Made by a program: the position numbers and the translations under genes. From Gnomoniopsis sp. IMI 355080 (lineage: Eukaryota > Ascomycota > Sordariomycetes > Diaporthales > Gnomoniaceae): DNA of 54,505 bases. Under the pieces are notes generated by a model. That model saw only the letters and a program-made list of their open reading frames with translations. It ran no database searches and had not been told where the DNA came from. Positions 25,341 through 36,624 of the stretch are shown piece after piece. The first letter of the stretch is position 1. Each line of letters begins with the position of its first letter. The stretch covers positions 1 through 54,505 of the forward strand of contig JAPEVC010000232.1 of the NCBI GenBank assembly GCA_027946555.1. The letters are read 5' to 3'.

Positions 25341-27260
25341 GCTAATGTCTGTTCCGGCGTTGTCGCCATTATTGCCCAAGAGACGGTCTTGTGCCCGAGA
25401 TGACGGCATCTCATCCCGTAGATCACTAGGAAGACCTGATCATTTGGAACCGGGCAGACTAATCCGAGACCGCGAAGGTTTGTGTGTGCGCCATGTTCCC
25501 CGACCACTTTGCCGCTTTGCCACTTCTGTCCAATAAATTTGCCTCGGAGGTATAAAGCAAACGATGACATCTTGGGCAAAGGCTTGCGGGCAGGCTCAGA
25601 CGAGGATCACCGGCGTGGATTCTTTCGCACGGCCCAGCTGACGCGAGACTCTGTAATACACAGTAGCATTTTGTGTTCGTCTGAGGAGAGTAGGAAGACG
25701 TGGAATCGCGCATATCTCGCGACAGTCAGCTGCAGTGCAACGCCGCCGGCGCGTCACGGACCCAGCAAGGCTTGACGTGCGTCGTCGGATCATGCCACAC
25801 ACTTTTTGTTGAAACAGGATGTAATCGGAGGGGATCAGATACATTACCAGCACGGGGATATCGGTCCGTCATTAGTCATGGAGAAAAAGGACGATGGTAG
25901 GTACCTAAGAAGCCGCCGCAAGCGTGCGCCATTGACATCTAAAAAGTGAAAGAAATTCTTGCTTTGCGGAGCGCTGGCGGAGCCGGTCTGGTCTCCAACG
26001 CGGGGTACGGACAGTGCCGCGATCTCGACAGTGTGCCGTAGCCGTGCAGGAGGCTTGCATGCAGTTCCCTGAAGGTTGGGATCTGAGATTTCAACGAAGC
26101 CTCCCCAGGTGACGACGCGAAGAAGGACGCTGATGCGATTGAACGGACTGGATGCTGACTGGCTAGTGCCAAGGTGAATGCTGCCTTACGAGTAGGGCAG
26201 AGGCTTGGATAGAAGTTTGTCAGTGTCGCACGGAAGCAGCTGGCCGTGAAAGAGAGTGTCTGCCTCCGTTGTCCATGTTGCCAGTACTGGTAGAAGAGGG
26301 GGCATTACTGCATCTGCAAGGTCGCAGCAATCGAGGAATGAGAGGTTGGGAACATATGTCTTTCCTTGCTATCGTCTCTCCCGTGCTTCAAACCCATTGC
26401 GGACTCCATCCACGATGATACCATTGACTCGATTGATGGCTGGCAAGTTGTAACGAAAAACTCAAATGAGCTTGGAATGATTCGCTTGTTTCGAGCAAAT
26501 CTTCGGACGCAACCCACCCTTTCTGCAAAGGCTGCATAATAACAGGCCAGTGTGCCCCCAATCCGTGGTTGAGGAGGCCGGTATGCAGCAACAGGGGCCA
26601 AGGGGCACACGATTTGGTAGGGGTATTTGGGTCAAGTCGAAAGGCACACTGTACGCCACAACGCGTACAGGTGGGTCCTATTTCGAGGCAAGGGCGAGGC
26701 TGCAGAAATCTCACTGTGAACTGATGTATGATTTGCTCTTATCTCCAGCATGGCCAAGCTCCTGTTGGCTGAGGCCGTGTGAGCGGTGAAAGCGATGTGC
26801 TACCCACAGTCCATACAGATCACGTTCGGCTTGTACTGTTGTAAACGAATGGCGAGGCTCCATTAAAAGTCAGTTCAGTGGATTCTTGAGTCGACCAAAC
26901 TGAAAATCGTTCGGCTCGCCAGTTGGAACCTGCTCCGGAGCGGCTGACATGGTCAAACGAGGTTGGCCGAGACAGTCTGTGCTGGTATTGGTATTGGAGC
27001 GAGGACCAAGCTCGAGGACCCAAGGTTTTGCTGGCAGGAAAAGAAATACAAGACGATAAGGCCCCCCTCGATGTTGTACGGGTCCTAGCCTGTGGAAGCC
27101 CGAAGTGCCCGTACCTGACAGCATGTTGCACGCGTGCGCGCCAGCCATTTCGTATGCTTGAGTCGTGCTGTCAGCTCATAGCTCGATGGCGCAGGCGGTG
27201 ATCGCCAGGAACCTACGTCCGCGCCAAGCGTAGTGACCCTACGATGTTAGCCTCCCGAAT

Positions 27261-27282
27261 ACCTACCTACCTACCTACCTAG
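27261..27282. repeat. TACC tetranucleotide microsatellite
   Basis: ACCTACCTACCTACCTACCT, five units of the tetranucleotide in perfect register, followed by AG. Same motif family as the array at 19678-19728. Confidence 0.9.
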
Positions 27283-27895
27283 ACGAGTGCGAATGTCTTG
27301 CAGCAAGCATGCGAATCATAACTTCCAGCACTGCCAGGTCTATTTTTGGTCGTTATTGACGTGTACGGAGGATTCAATGCGGGGAGGAACGCTCATCACA
27401 TCGTGAAGACTTCATGTGTTGAAAGTCTGTGCGCTCTTGCAGGCTCAGATTGAAACTTGAACCCTTACCCTGGTCAGCGTATCTCTCTTTTCTGCAGGCG
27501 CGACAACCGTCGAACGAGTGTTGCAGGGAAGAGGGACCTTGCCGCCACGTGAGGCTGAAAACGGAACTAAGACTCGGAAGTACCAAAGTCACTTTCCCAT
27601 GTTTTGAAGATATGGGGAAATACCGGCGAAGCCGTTTATTACTTCACAAAAAACTTATTGCCTCATTTCCTTTCCACATTATAGCGGTGTTGGTAATGGA
27701 AAGAGTACGCAGAATCAACTGGGTAGTCTGGTAATGCGTCTAGTCACGATGCACGATGAGGTGACGAGTATCTGCCGTCCTCTGTCACTTCCGCTTAATC
27801 CCGCTTGACCCACGCCAAAAGTGGCTTGACACTTTTGACAGTTGTAAACAAAGCACACACAATAGATTACCCGATGTGCAAGTAGTAAGATAGCT

Positions 27896-28422
27896 TCAAT
27901 AATCATGGCTTGTCTCATTGTTTGATAATAATTCGATATTGCCCGTCATGTATTGAAACATGCCCAGAGAAGAATCCGGCACAGTGGCCACTTGTCGTAC
28001 AGTAGGTATATTTGGCCATAATTCGGCCATGGTCTCTCCACACGCACAGTAATCATTTAGCTTTGGTTTTTGGGTCTTGATCAACAGCCAGTATTCTTGA
28101 CTCACCCGACGCAAAACGTATTCGAAACGCACAGCGCATCTTGTTGATGAGGCGCTGGTGCGAAATCCTGGATTGTCAGCACCGTCCCAGCTGTCCTTCG
28201 AACTTTACCGCCCTCACCGCCAGCGGGACCTGGCCGAGCCATCATCAGTGAGTAGGTCCCTCCACTCGCGGCTATCGTGAACTCCGCCGCCCAAGGCTTC
28301 GCAGCTTCGCAAGACATCCACGCGTCTCCAGGATTCGGTGGCTCTGAAGCTCCATATACCGTTGATTGCCCAGCCTCCGAGTTTCCACCTTTTCCTCTGC
28401 ATACACAAAATCCCCGAACTTG
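27896..28422 (-). pseudogene. Possible degenerate or spliced gene of unknown function
   Basis: Minus-strand positions 28422-28105 form an open frame of 106 codons between TGA codons. It contains sequence such as GDAWMSCEAAKPWAAEFTIA and GTVLTIQDFAPAPHQQD. Overlapping its end, a second frame runs from an ATG at 28132 to 27896 and contains SQEYWLLIKTQKPKLNDYC and a Cys pair (YCAC). Joining them would need a frame change, by an intron or an indel, near 28105-28132. No family was recognised. The overlapping plus-strand frame of 247 codons (28277-29020) looks less protein-like. Confidence 0.22.
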
Positions 28423-28717
28423 TCAAAAGTCCACAGAACATTCGAAGAACGCCTGCAGGTCCGAATTACCGGGTCTCGTTCCCTCGCACTACGGTGAGGG
28501 CAGCGCAGGGGAGGGGGAACTGCAACTAGCCTCTACCCCACATTTTCGCCGGATCTCGGGCAAGATGCGCTGGCATTGGTGTCAACGAACTGTGTTCCTC
28601 GCAGGGAAATTTCCAAGGAGCAGTATTGGCCAGTGGAATTCCTGCAGCTGCACGATGTCGCGACGAACAACATGTCAACTGACGGGAGGATCTTGCTTTC
28701 TTCCCCAAAAATGGTCT

Positions 28718-28727
28718 TACCTAGGTA
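28718..28727. repeat. TACCTAGGTA palindrome, copy 4
   Basis: Exact 10-bp palindrome in the gene-poor region. Confidence 0.8.
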
Positions 28728-29430
28728 TAGCTCCAGGTCGGATCACGATGTTGTGGACACCGCTCGCCAACAGATCGTCACCGCTTGTTGCGGATCCTAG
28801 CTGTGTAAGCTTATGCCGGACTGGATCTCAAGATCTCTCAGGGACAAGACAGCAAGTCATCAGTGAACCAATGGTGCTATGGTCACCTCATGACTCCTGT
28901 TACGAAACAGGTTGTTGGGAGGCACGCTCTAATCGTCGGATGCAACGGCGCCGGCGCGAGGGCTCGCTTTCTATCGGTGAGTTGGCACATCAAGATGGAG
29001 GGTGTGACTACCTAACCTAAGCTTGTGTGTGCGTTTCAGAGAGGTTGCTTTGTACCGTCTAATTGGCACGTTTGGCGGGAGATCACCTAGTGATCACCCC
29101 GAATGGTGAGAGATTCAGTTTCTACGCCGCCTGATGATTTCTTATCATATTAGATGCAGGATATGCAACGGCGCAACTGCCCCCAAGGTGCGAGCTGGCA
29201 AGAAAAATTCAAGATGGGCCCGATAAATCTATCATCAAGAACTTGGCTCTTGTTCACTCATCAACACGCTTAGTGCCGACTAATGCAACTCATTAAAAAC
29301 GAGGAGGTCGTTCTTCTTAGACCGGGCGTCAGAAACAAAGTACCATAGTAGCACGACGATGATAGTTATCAGGGCCGGTGCAACGGCGTCCAAAGACACC
29401 AGGTCAAGGGCCGCAACGGTGACATTGAGA

Positions 29431-29930
29431 TCAGATAGTTTAAGCCGAACAACAAGGTAAGGCCTGCAGCTACACCGATAGCATCCTTGAGCCTTTGGAC
29501 AATGAAAACTTGGGAGTGTCTGCTGGTTGTGCCTAAATCAACGGGAGCAATCTTGACAACAGCTCGACAGGAAAAAGATCGGACGGAACGGCAATCTTTT
29601 GGAGCGTCCGTAAAGGGGATGTTGACGCTATTGTTGAGGAACAGGATACACCTAGCTCAATGCTGGATTTTCTTTGCAATGCACCATCAGATTCAAATTT
29701 CGGCGTTGCAATAGTTGCAAATTCGAAAGGAGTCGAACCTCCGGACACTGTATGGGCCATTGGTGCGCTGGGATCGACGCATGCTCGCTTGGTTGCTTGC
29801 ATCAGGCCTGTCGGACACACCGCACAATGCGCGTTGTGAGCAGCCGGGCAGTCCTGGCAGTTTGGACACTGTGACGAAGCTTTTGTCGAAATCTCACCAT
29901 CTGCAGGCGGACTTGCTTTTGCATTCTGAT
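29431..29930 (+). pseudogene. Stop-interrupted remnant of an unrecognised protein-coding gene
   Basis: A single reading frame stays protein-like for about 165 codons but is broken by in-frame stops: TAA at 29534-29536 and TGA at 29837-29839, with a further stop near 29927. The central 100-codon segment includes FWSVRKGDVDAIVEEQDTPS and GVAIVANSKGVEPPDTVWAI; after the second stop it continues SWQFGHCDEAFVEISPSAGG. Continuity of one frame across stops is what a recently inactivated gene looks like. The family is unknown to me and no start codon is obvious. Confidence 0.3.
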
Positions 29931-30160
29931 ATTGCTGACTCCTGTCAATCGCTGCTGTAAGAGGCTGTGAAACCTGGCGTCAGATTTTTGATCGGGACAG
30001 AAAGAAAAGGAGATGAGGTATTGTGGGTCGTCTTCGTTCTGCACACGCCTCGTCCGTCATCTCAAGTGCGCACGATCAAACCCTATCTTGTGCTTGCTTG
30101 TGCAAGCCGCCGCGCAACATTGTCACGACAACCCCTCAACAAGATGGCAATCGAGCATCC

Positions 30161-30460
30161 ATGACCCAACAGGTGTTGACCAACCTTTCCGAGATTCCGA
30201 CATGGCGGCACCACGCCATCATCTTCGGCCAGCGTTTCCTGGGGAAAGACCTGTTCAAGATCCATTTTCAAATCGGTACGTACCGCCCTGCATATCAAAG
30301 TTGGCCGAGACACTAAAACAGCTTAACAGGGGCCAGCAACGGAAGTCCCGCGGCGCTGCTGTGGCTTGAAAATATGGAAACAGTGAACAGGCCGGCCAAG
30401 CGCCACGGTTTGAATTTGGTGGTTCTCGTGGTGCACACGCGTTGCCTCTTTTACCCCTAA
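30161..30460 (+). CDS. Weak candidate: small two-exon gene, 81 residues, unknown function
   Basis: Exon 1 is 30161-30275, then a 54-bp intron 30276-30329 with a GTACGT donor and a TTAACAG acceptor, then exon 2 30330-30460 to TAA. The join is in frame and the product, starting MTQQVLTNLSEIPTWRHHAI, reads through the intron without composition change (second half includes ASNGSPAALLWLENMETVNR). The intron is shorter than most in this window, and the opposite strand also carries open frames, so the strand is uncertain. It could be the remaining part of a larger decayed gene. No family recognised. Confidence 0.25.
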
Positions 30461-31732
30461 TCTTAGTGACATTGGGCAATGCACAACCCGGCGTGGGATG
30501 GTTTGTACCAAACCTTGCCTCGCCTTCAGCCTGCCGAGCGTTGATTGAGTGTATCTGATCTCTAAGAACGTTGTAGAAAACGCGCCTGGGCAGGTCGCGC
30601 ATGCACAAATTTGCTTCGCGAAGTGACAACCAAATATTGGCATCCACAGATCAAAGGCCATCTGCTTCTCGCGCCATTCTCGCGTTGTGAGACGTTGACT
30701 GCACTCTTTCACTCGGGATGAAGGCATCTTATCTTTTGGCTTTTCCTACTAATGAAAGTCCGAGCAGCTGGTGTCAGATTATACCAATGGTCAATGCCGG
30801 GAAGCCTCCAAGTCGGTAGAGCGTATAATTGGCTGCGGTGATTATCTAGAAATTCAGGCTCTTGACGAAAAAGCCACTTTACGCGTCGCGTTCATGCTTA
30901 TGACAAAAGTGTCATATCCAAGACATCAACGTCACAGGGTGACTAACGGCGCTTGTACTGTACGTACAGCCAAATCTATGGATCTAAAATAGCTCCCGGT
31001 GACATGCAACCTCTTTGGATCCCCTCCCCGTGTTGGGGCTGAGGTGTGTACAGTGACTGCTTGTTTCTTCTTCTTTTAAATTGATTTGTCCCTTACAGTA
31101 GTATATGGGAGATCGTTGACAGGCGTGCCGACGCCTTCATTAGTGATGTGAAAGCCGATAGGAGCATCAGAAGCTCAGTTGCGGAAAAGGCCTAGAAATC
31201 TTGAAGAAGAGACGTTCGAAGATCTCATTCTGGGGAAGCTCGGGCGCTTTGCATGATTCTCCGGTCTGCCGCTGCCGCCTGGTGCAAGTTAATGACCAGG
31301 CTGAACACGCGGAAGCCATTTCCGAGGTCGTGCGCAAGACTCTCGACAAAGGCACCCGGTAAAGGGCACAGTATCGGTTTCACGATTCTCACGATTCTAA
31401 CAAGTGTACCTCCCCCAAAAGAAAATTACACTGTTCTTGTGTGCATAGATATCATAATACGAAATCCGCACGCCTGCATGTCTGATTGTCATGAGAATTC
31501 TGTTAGGCGGTTCCATAACGGAGAGCCTGACAAGTCATTGTCCAATTTCAATAAGATTGATGCATTGTGACTGGGAAGATGCTTGACCAGAGGCACCACG
31601 CAGACCTCTTTCTGGCCAGGCAAGCCTGGTCCCGTCGGCACAAAGAAAGAAACGGCCACCAACGGTCCACTTCGACCCAAAATCCACTTATTAGACCAAT
31701 TTTCTGCGGATGAGGTTGGGCCTTCCTCACCG

Positions 31733-31742
31733 TACCTAGGTA
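31733..31742. repeat. TACCTAGGTA palindrome, copy 5
   Basis: Exact 10-bp palindrome in the gene-poor region. Confidence 0.8.
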
Positions 31743-32054
31743 ATTCGTGCATCGGGAATAATTTATCTGCTAGGTTTCTGTTGGCCTAGTCCAAGTCGTT
31801 CATTAGCTAGCTTGTATTAAACGAACAATTGACAACCATCTGCAGCCGGCAGAGCGGCGAGGTTGCCTCTTTTTCCCCCTGACCGGTCGGATCGTTTCCT
31901 CATCCATCAAATCATCACCGCTTCCAAGCCCGCGCCTCGCAATCCTGTTTGCTCCACCCACCACGCGCATCCCACGTCTCCTTCGGATGAATCTGTGCAG
32001 CATATTACCGTGTGTGTGGACAATGCCAATGGCTGAGCGAATCTGTGTGTGTGT

Positions 32055-32068
32055 CTACCTGCAGGTAG
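32055..32068. repeat. 14-bp palindrome CTACCTGCAGGTAG
   Basis: Perfect inverted repeat with no spacer, and a variant of the TACC...GGTA palindrome family with a TGCA centre. It lies in gene-free DNA. Confidence 0.7.
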
Positions 32069-34844
32069 GCTCTGCAGGTTTCCAGCTGCTGAAGGCATAA
32101 AGCCGTACACGGGTATTGTAGAGATGGAAATCCCGAGAACAACTTCTTTGACTCATACTGCTTCACGGTTCAGGCCGAAGGTCGAACTATATGAGAATGC
32201 GATATTGGGATTCATTGATCTTCCGTATCCTATGAATACATATCGCCACTGCCAGCGTAGCCCTATATGTACTACGTCCGAAACATAGTATTCGGAGCCG
32301 GTCTACCAGTCAGGAAGCCGACGCCGCAATGCAGTCGCCGAGGATCTTCAATCAGCTCGGGCAGCTGTGGGCCTGCCATACCGAAACTCCTGCATACGTA
32401 AAACATTGGGTATAGTTGGTACAGCAGAGAAAGTTTCATACGTAGAGCACTGTCAATCTTGCCTCGGGTGAGGCGAGCGGACCCTTTATGATCCTTCAGT
32501 TGATCCTTCCAAAGGGGGTCTCATGATGTGGCACAAGGACTCTCTCCATCTCCCTCTCCCCTCGCCACTTGTCACACGAGCTACAATAACTTTTTGGGCT
32601 GCCGGCTCGGGTGGCTGCGACCGAATTAGTAGGGGCTCCAGGAAGCTCCGTGTCATTACGGTGACTTTCGGATGCAACATCTCAGATGCAACACTTCAGC
32701 AGGGCGTGGAAACCGGCCTTTCTGTGATACTGCTGTGATGTGCCTGATATCTGGGCATTCACCCAGAAGGTTGGCGCTATTTCGCTACGCTTCCCCAACT
32801 TGTAACACAATTTGCACCAACGCTGGACATGTGCCTCTAATGTTCAAGGTTAAGTGCTGTAACCGGTGTGCTTGGTATAGTACCAGATCTTGACGGGGTC
32901 TTTCCTGGGCGGAGATCATGTTTCCTGGATCTTCCGAGACTGATTGCTCAGGTGTTAACGAGACACCTGGCAAATCTCCATGGGAATCGTTAAAAAGAAA
33001 AGGGCATTGTTTTCACTTTCGCTCGACTACCCCGGGACGTCGAGTTTTGGCCGCGTTCAGGCCAGTAGACTTAATATGGTATCTGTTCAAAACCAAGGCA
33101 TGCTTGCCGTTTGCTGGGATTTATTAGCGGGCTAGGATATGGTTGGATATCGGCTGCGCGTGGAAGTCTAGGCAGTGGTGTATTGGACTGTTCCGTTTCA
33201 ACGATCGAGCAACAGACAATACTGTGTCTGCTCAATCCAATGAATGATGGAAAACAAGGCAAAAGTGAATTGTTGGCGTTTGTGAGTTGGACCAACTCCT
33301 CTCACCGTACCCACGAACGAGAGGAAGTACAAGACGTCAAACAGGGCATGGACGACATGTATTACTGTGCTATGTTGCTGGATTGTACTACTTGTCTAAC
33401 TAAGTATATCATAGTATGCAATAGAGCTCCCAAGTTCGTGTCCACCCCATCTGTACACAGTGGCAGATGGCTCCACAAGCAGATCGAAAATGCAGCGAAG
33501 CCCTGTTCCGCGGAATGGATTCTCACTGCAAATCTGCAAGCGCACGGCTTTACCGCCGTGTCTTGACCGCAAGGTACCTGGTGCCATGGTAGGTACGTAC
33601 ATAGTAGTAAGCTGTGCCTGTGCGTGTAGTGCGTGCTTGTGTGTGTGTGCACGCGTATGTGAGAGGCATGGTGAGAGCCAAGGCACGAGGTGGAGTCAAG
33701 GTACGTTCGTACTCCGTACACGTTGCGGTCAGTCCACAACGAACCGGCTGCACTGTTGCATCTCCTGACGCTGACACCGAACTGACACTGAACGATGGCC
33801 TGCTACATAGTAACTTTTTCTTCTCGCTTGGGAGTTGGCCCGACAAGCTCTGTAACACTTGCCCGCCTTCATCCGGCTGGGGCACGAGACAGACAAGACA
33901 GGACGAGGACGAGGACGAAGCCAGATGATGTATGGACTGAAGCTCGGAGCTCTTCTTTCTAGTGATGCTGACAAGTATTGAACACCATAACGCGTCCGTG
34001 CCGCGAAAAAGTGAGTGCAGCGCTGTGGCTTGCTGTTTTTGGGCCACACACCCACTGAGAGGCGAGAGAGCTCTCCTCGGTAGGGAACCTTGAACTAAAA
34101 GCCAAGGAACAAGTGATCCTGGTCCTAGCCACACTGGTCCCTGCCCGCTCTCCTGGAGCTACTTACCCCTGCCTTGGCCTGAAGCCCATGTCCTGGCAAG
34201 GTACCCAACCGTGCCCAGGTGCCCTGCCCAGCGGGCTTACCTGCACCGTGTCCGTTTGCGGGCCCTGCAAGCACCTGCAATTGCAGTGGGCAGGTCCTGT
34301 GCAGTGACGAGACTTGAACTGGAGCATCTGTTCCATGGGGCATTCCCTGCAAGGGAAAATGCAGCTTGGGACGAGATGGACAGTGCTGGCCAATCCCTCA
34401 GCTCGCAGGCGTCCCACCTCCTACAGACCTGCACCTCCACTCACCTCTCTACGCCTACACCTGCAAATATCTGCTTCTCCTCTCCCTCTCTTTTTCCCTT
34501 GCCCTCTTCTTATCCGCCATTCATTCTATCCCCTCCACTCCCCTCGCCCGTCATCCAATCCTTCCAAACCGCCATCTTCTTTTCTTGACACGAGAAAAGA
34601 AGGGAAGGACTACTATCACCCACTCCCACCCAACTCCTTACTGGGCACCGTCGACATTTCCCCCGACGCCAATTCCCAGGACCAGCATCTGCTGCAGCCG
34701 TGCAGTTCCTTTCGGACAGCCACAGCAACAGGACAGGATCAGGACAGGATCAGGTGCAGACCATAAAAGACTTGGAATTTGAGGGCTGTAGGCAAGACCA
34801 ACTTGGGTTGAACAGGCATAAGAGAGGAATTAAAACCCCTCCTT

Positions 34845-34850
34845 TATATA
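34845..34850 (+). promoter_or_regulatory. Possible TATA element and start of a long cyclin leader
   Basis: TATATA at 34845-34850 lies downstream of a long pyrimidine-rich tract (about 34440-34570) and is followed by CT/CA-rich leader-like DNA. It lies about 1.8 kb before the cyclin ATG with no other gene between, so it may mark a distal promoter. A second pyrimidine-rich tract at 36180-36360 may mark a proximal one. Assignment is inference. Confidence 0.3.
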
Positions 34851-36624
34851 CTTCGACTTCCCTCAGGGCCGAGACTCCTTTTCCATTCCAACCAATCTGT
34901 ACCTCGAACACCATCTCTCCCCACACAACCGGAATTCTTCGACTCGACGACGAGGAATCTTCCAATCTCCACCCACTCCGATCCCTTCGCACCGCCAAGA
35001 CGATTGCGAAGTGCCTTCATTCCGGCCCTCCCTCCCTATCTATTCGACCCCTCAATTCACTTTGTGAGGTTCGTCTAGTGCCACGGAAGCCAAGGTGTAA
35101 CGAACTTTTGGATCTGGGACCCAAGCGTGTGACATTTTACAGTGTCACCAAACAAGAAAGAGAAGGTCAATAGCATCAATTGATGACAGCCTAGTGCATT
35201 GTGCTCTACATGATCTTCATCTCGGTGAAGCTTTGAAGCTACTAGGTGTTGTTGAGGTATGTCGCCCATCAGTCACACACCTCACCATCTTATCATCTTC
35301 TCCTTTAAACAACCTGGGCGAGACACCCGAGACCAAAGTTGGTTACAATAAAGGGGAAAACCCCCCAATGCCTTGGCCTCAGCAAGACCCTCCTACGTCA
35401 GGCGGGTCCCACGTGGGCTATGTTGCAATTTCCTGTTCAATCCTCACAAACAGATTTGTCGAATTTCATCTCTAACATGAACGACGCTCCCTTCACAGAC
35501 ACACGCCACCATCGACCTCATCTGAACAATTGAGGAATAGTGCCTTGTGGGAAACGTTAATTCGTCGCTCCCACCCGACCCTCAGGAATTGTGTCATCTC
35601 TGCTTTGGGAGGCCAGTCCACCCCTTTGGTAAGGGATCCACCCCCTCTTAGTCTCGTTTACAGTCTGCCCTGGGTTGTCTTTGTGCATTGTTCACTGCCT
35701 GCTGAGGTCTGGAGAGTGGCTTGCGAGGTTTGGGAAGTCAAGGGAAGCGCAAGAATGTGCCATTCAGGCACTTTTCCAAGTGACTTTCAGCAGTGTCCCT
35801 ATCAACCCGGCATTTTTTTTTGGCAGGCCGCTCTGCCGCCAGCGCGGTGAGGGCGTGAGGAAGGATCGAGTGAACCACACAATACGCCCGGGCGAGCATT
35901 GTGAAGTGGGAAAATACCAGAAAAAAAAGCTCCCTTCCTTGATTGCGAGATCTTGTCTTGGACCCCTGAAGACGAAGAACTTGTGAGAACTCGAGGCTGA
36001 TCAAGATCCATGTCGGTCATTTAGAGAGCCGTGTGCAGCTGCAGCTTGCAGCACAGTCCCACAGTCCACGGTCCTAGTCCACCTTCCATTTCCCATTGGA
36101 AGCTGGCAAGGCGTGAATCCACTTTTCAAGACGGCCTGTGCTCCCGGCCACCTTCTCAATCCCCATTCATCATCTTAGCCCGTCCCGGCCGTGGCTCTCG
36201 ACACTTCTCAAATCTTCCCACTCCATCTCATCTCTTTATTTTATTTATCTGTTTGGCATCGGCCATTGTCCACTCATTTCTCCAACTACTCGGGCATCCA
36301 CTCATTTACTTGATATTGATGCACATCACATCATCACCACTCTCTTTTTTGATAATACTAATACCAGCTCCAGTCGACTCTCGTGTAGACCAGACCGACT
36401 GTCTGACTTAATACTGCCCTGTACTTTGCGTACACCGAAACAACACATTCATTATCTCGGTATCTCGTTTCGAGGAAGCCGATCTGTTTAATTTTCAACA
36501 CGCCATCCGCCACGGTACTCGAAGCTTCCTGGAGAACTTGCACACCGTCATTCCGGAGTGCTGCCCATCCTCGAAAGATTCTCAAAGACGGTACTTTCAC
36601 ACGTACACCACACACACAGTGAAG

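Larger units (their letters stand above)
18530..36624. other. 18-kb gene-poor region with tetranucleotide arrays and decayed coding-like frames
   Basis: I could not support a complete, recognised gene over these 18 kb. Base composition is not strongly AT-rich, so heavy RIP mutation is not evident. The region holds TACC arrays (19678-19728, 27261-27282), four of the five TACCTAGGTA palindromes, a 14-bp palindrome at 32055-32068, and several stretches of 70-135 codons that read like protein but carry stops or lack starts (24708-25340, 27896-28422, 29431-29930, perhaps 20911-21189). A weak two-exon candidate sits at 30161-30460. The last 2 kb or so are probably promoter and leader of the cyclin gene. 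No transposase, reverse transcriptase or terminal repeat was recognised. Confidence 0.5.

Noticed and set aside
28277..29020. 247-codon + strand open frame in the gene desert
   Set aside because: Rich in Cys, Ser, Arg and Trp without recognisable blocks. The opposite strand reads more like protein.
29722..29745. Minus-strand GGTTCGACTCC, a perfect B-box core
   Set aside because: No matching A box or acceptor stem at tRNA distance, and the bases lie inside a protein-like frame.
34290..34330. Minus-strand AGTTCAAGTC resembling a B box
   Set aside because: No D arm, anticodon arm or terminator could be matched around it.
18530..36624. RIP-mutated transposon graveyard
   Set aside because: The region is not markedly AT-rich and no transposase, RT or terminal repeat was recognised, so this stays unproven.
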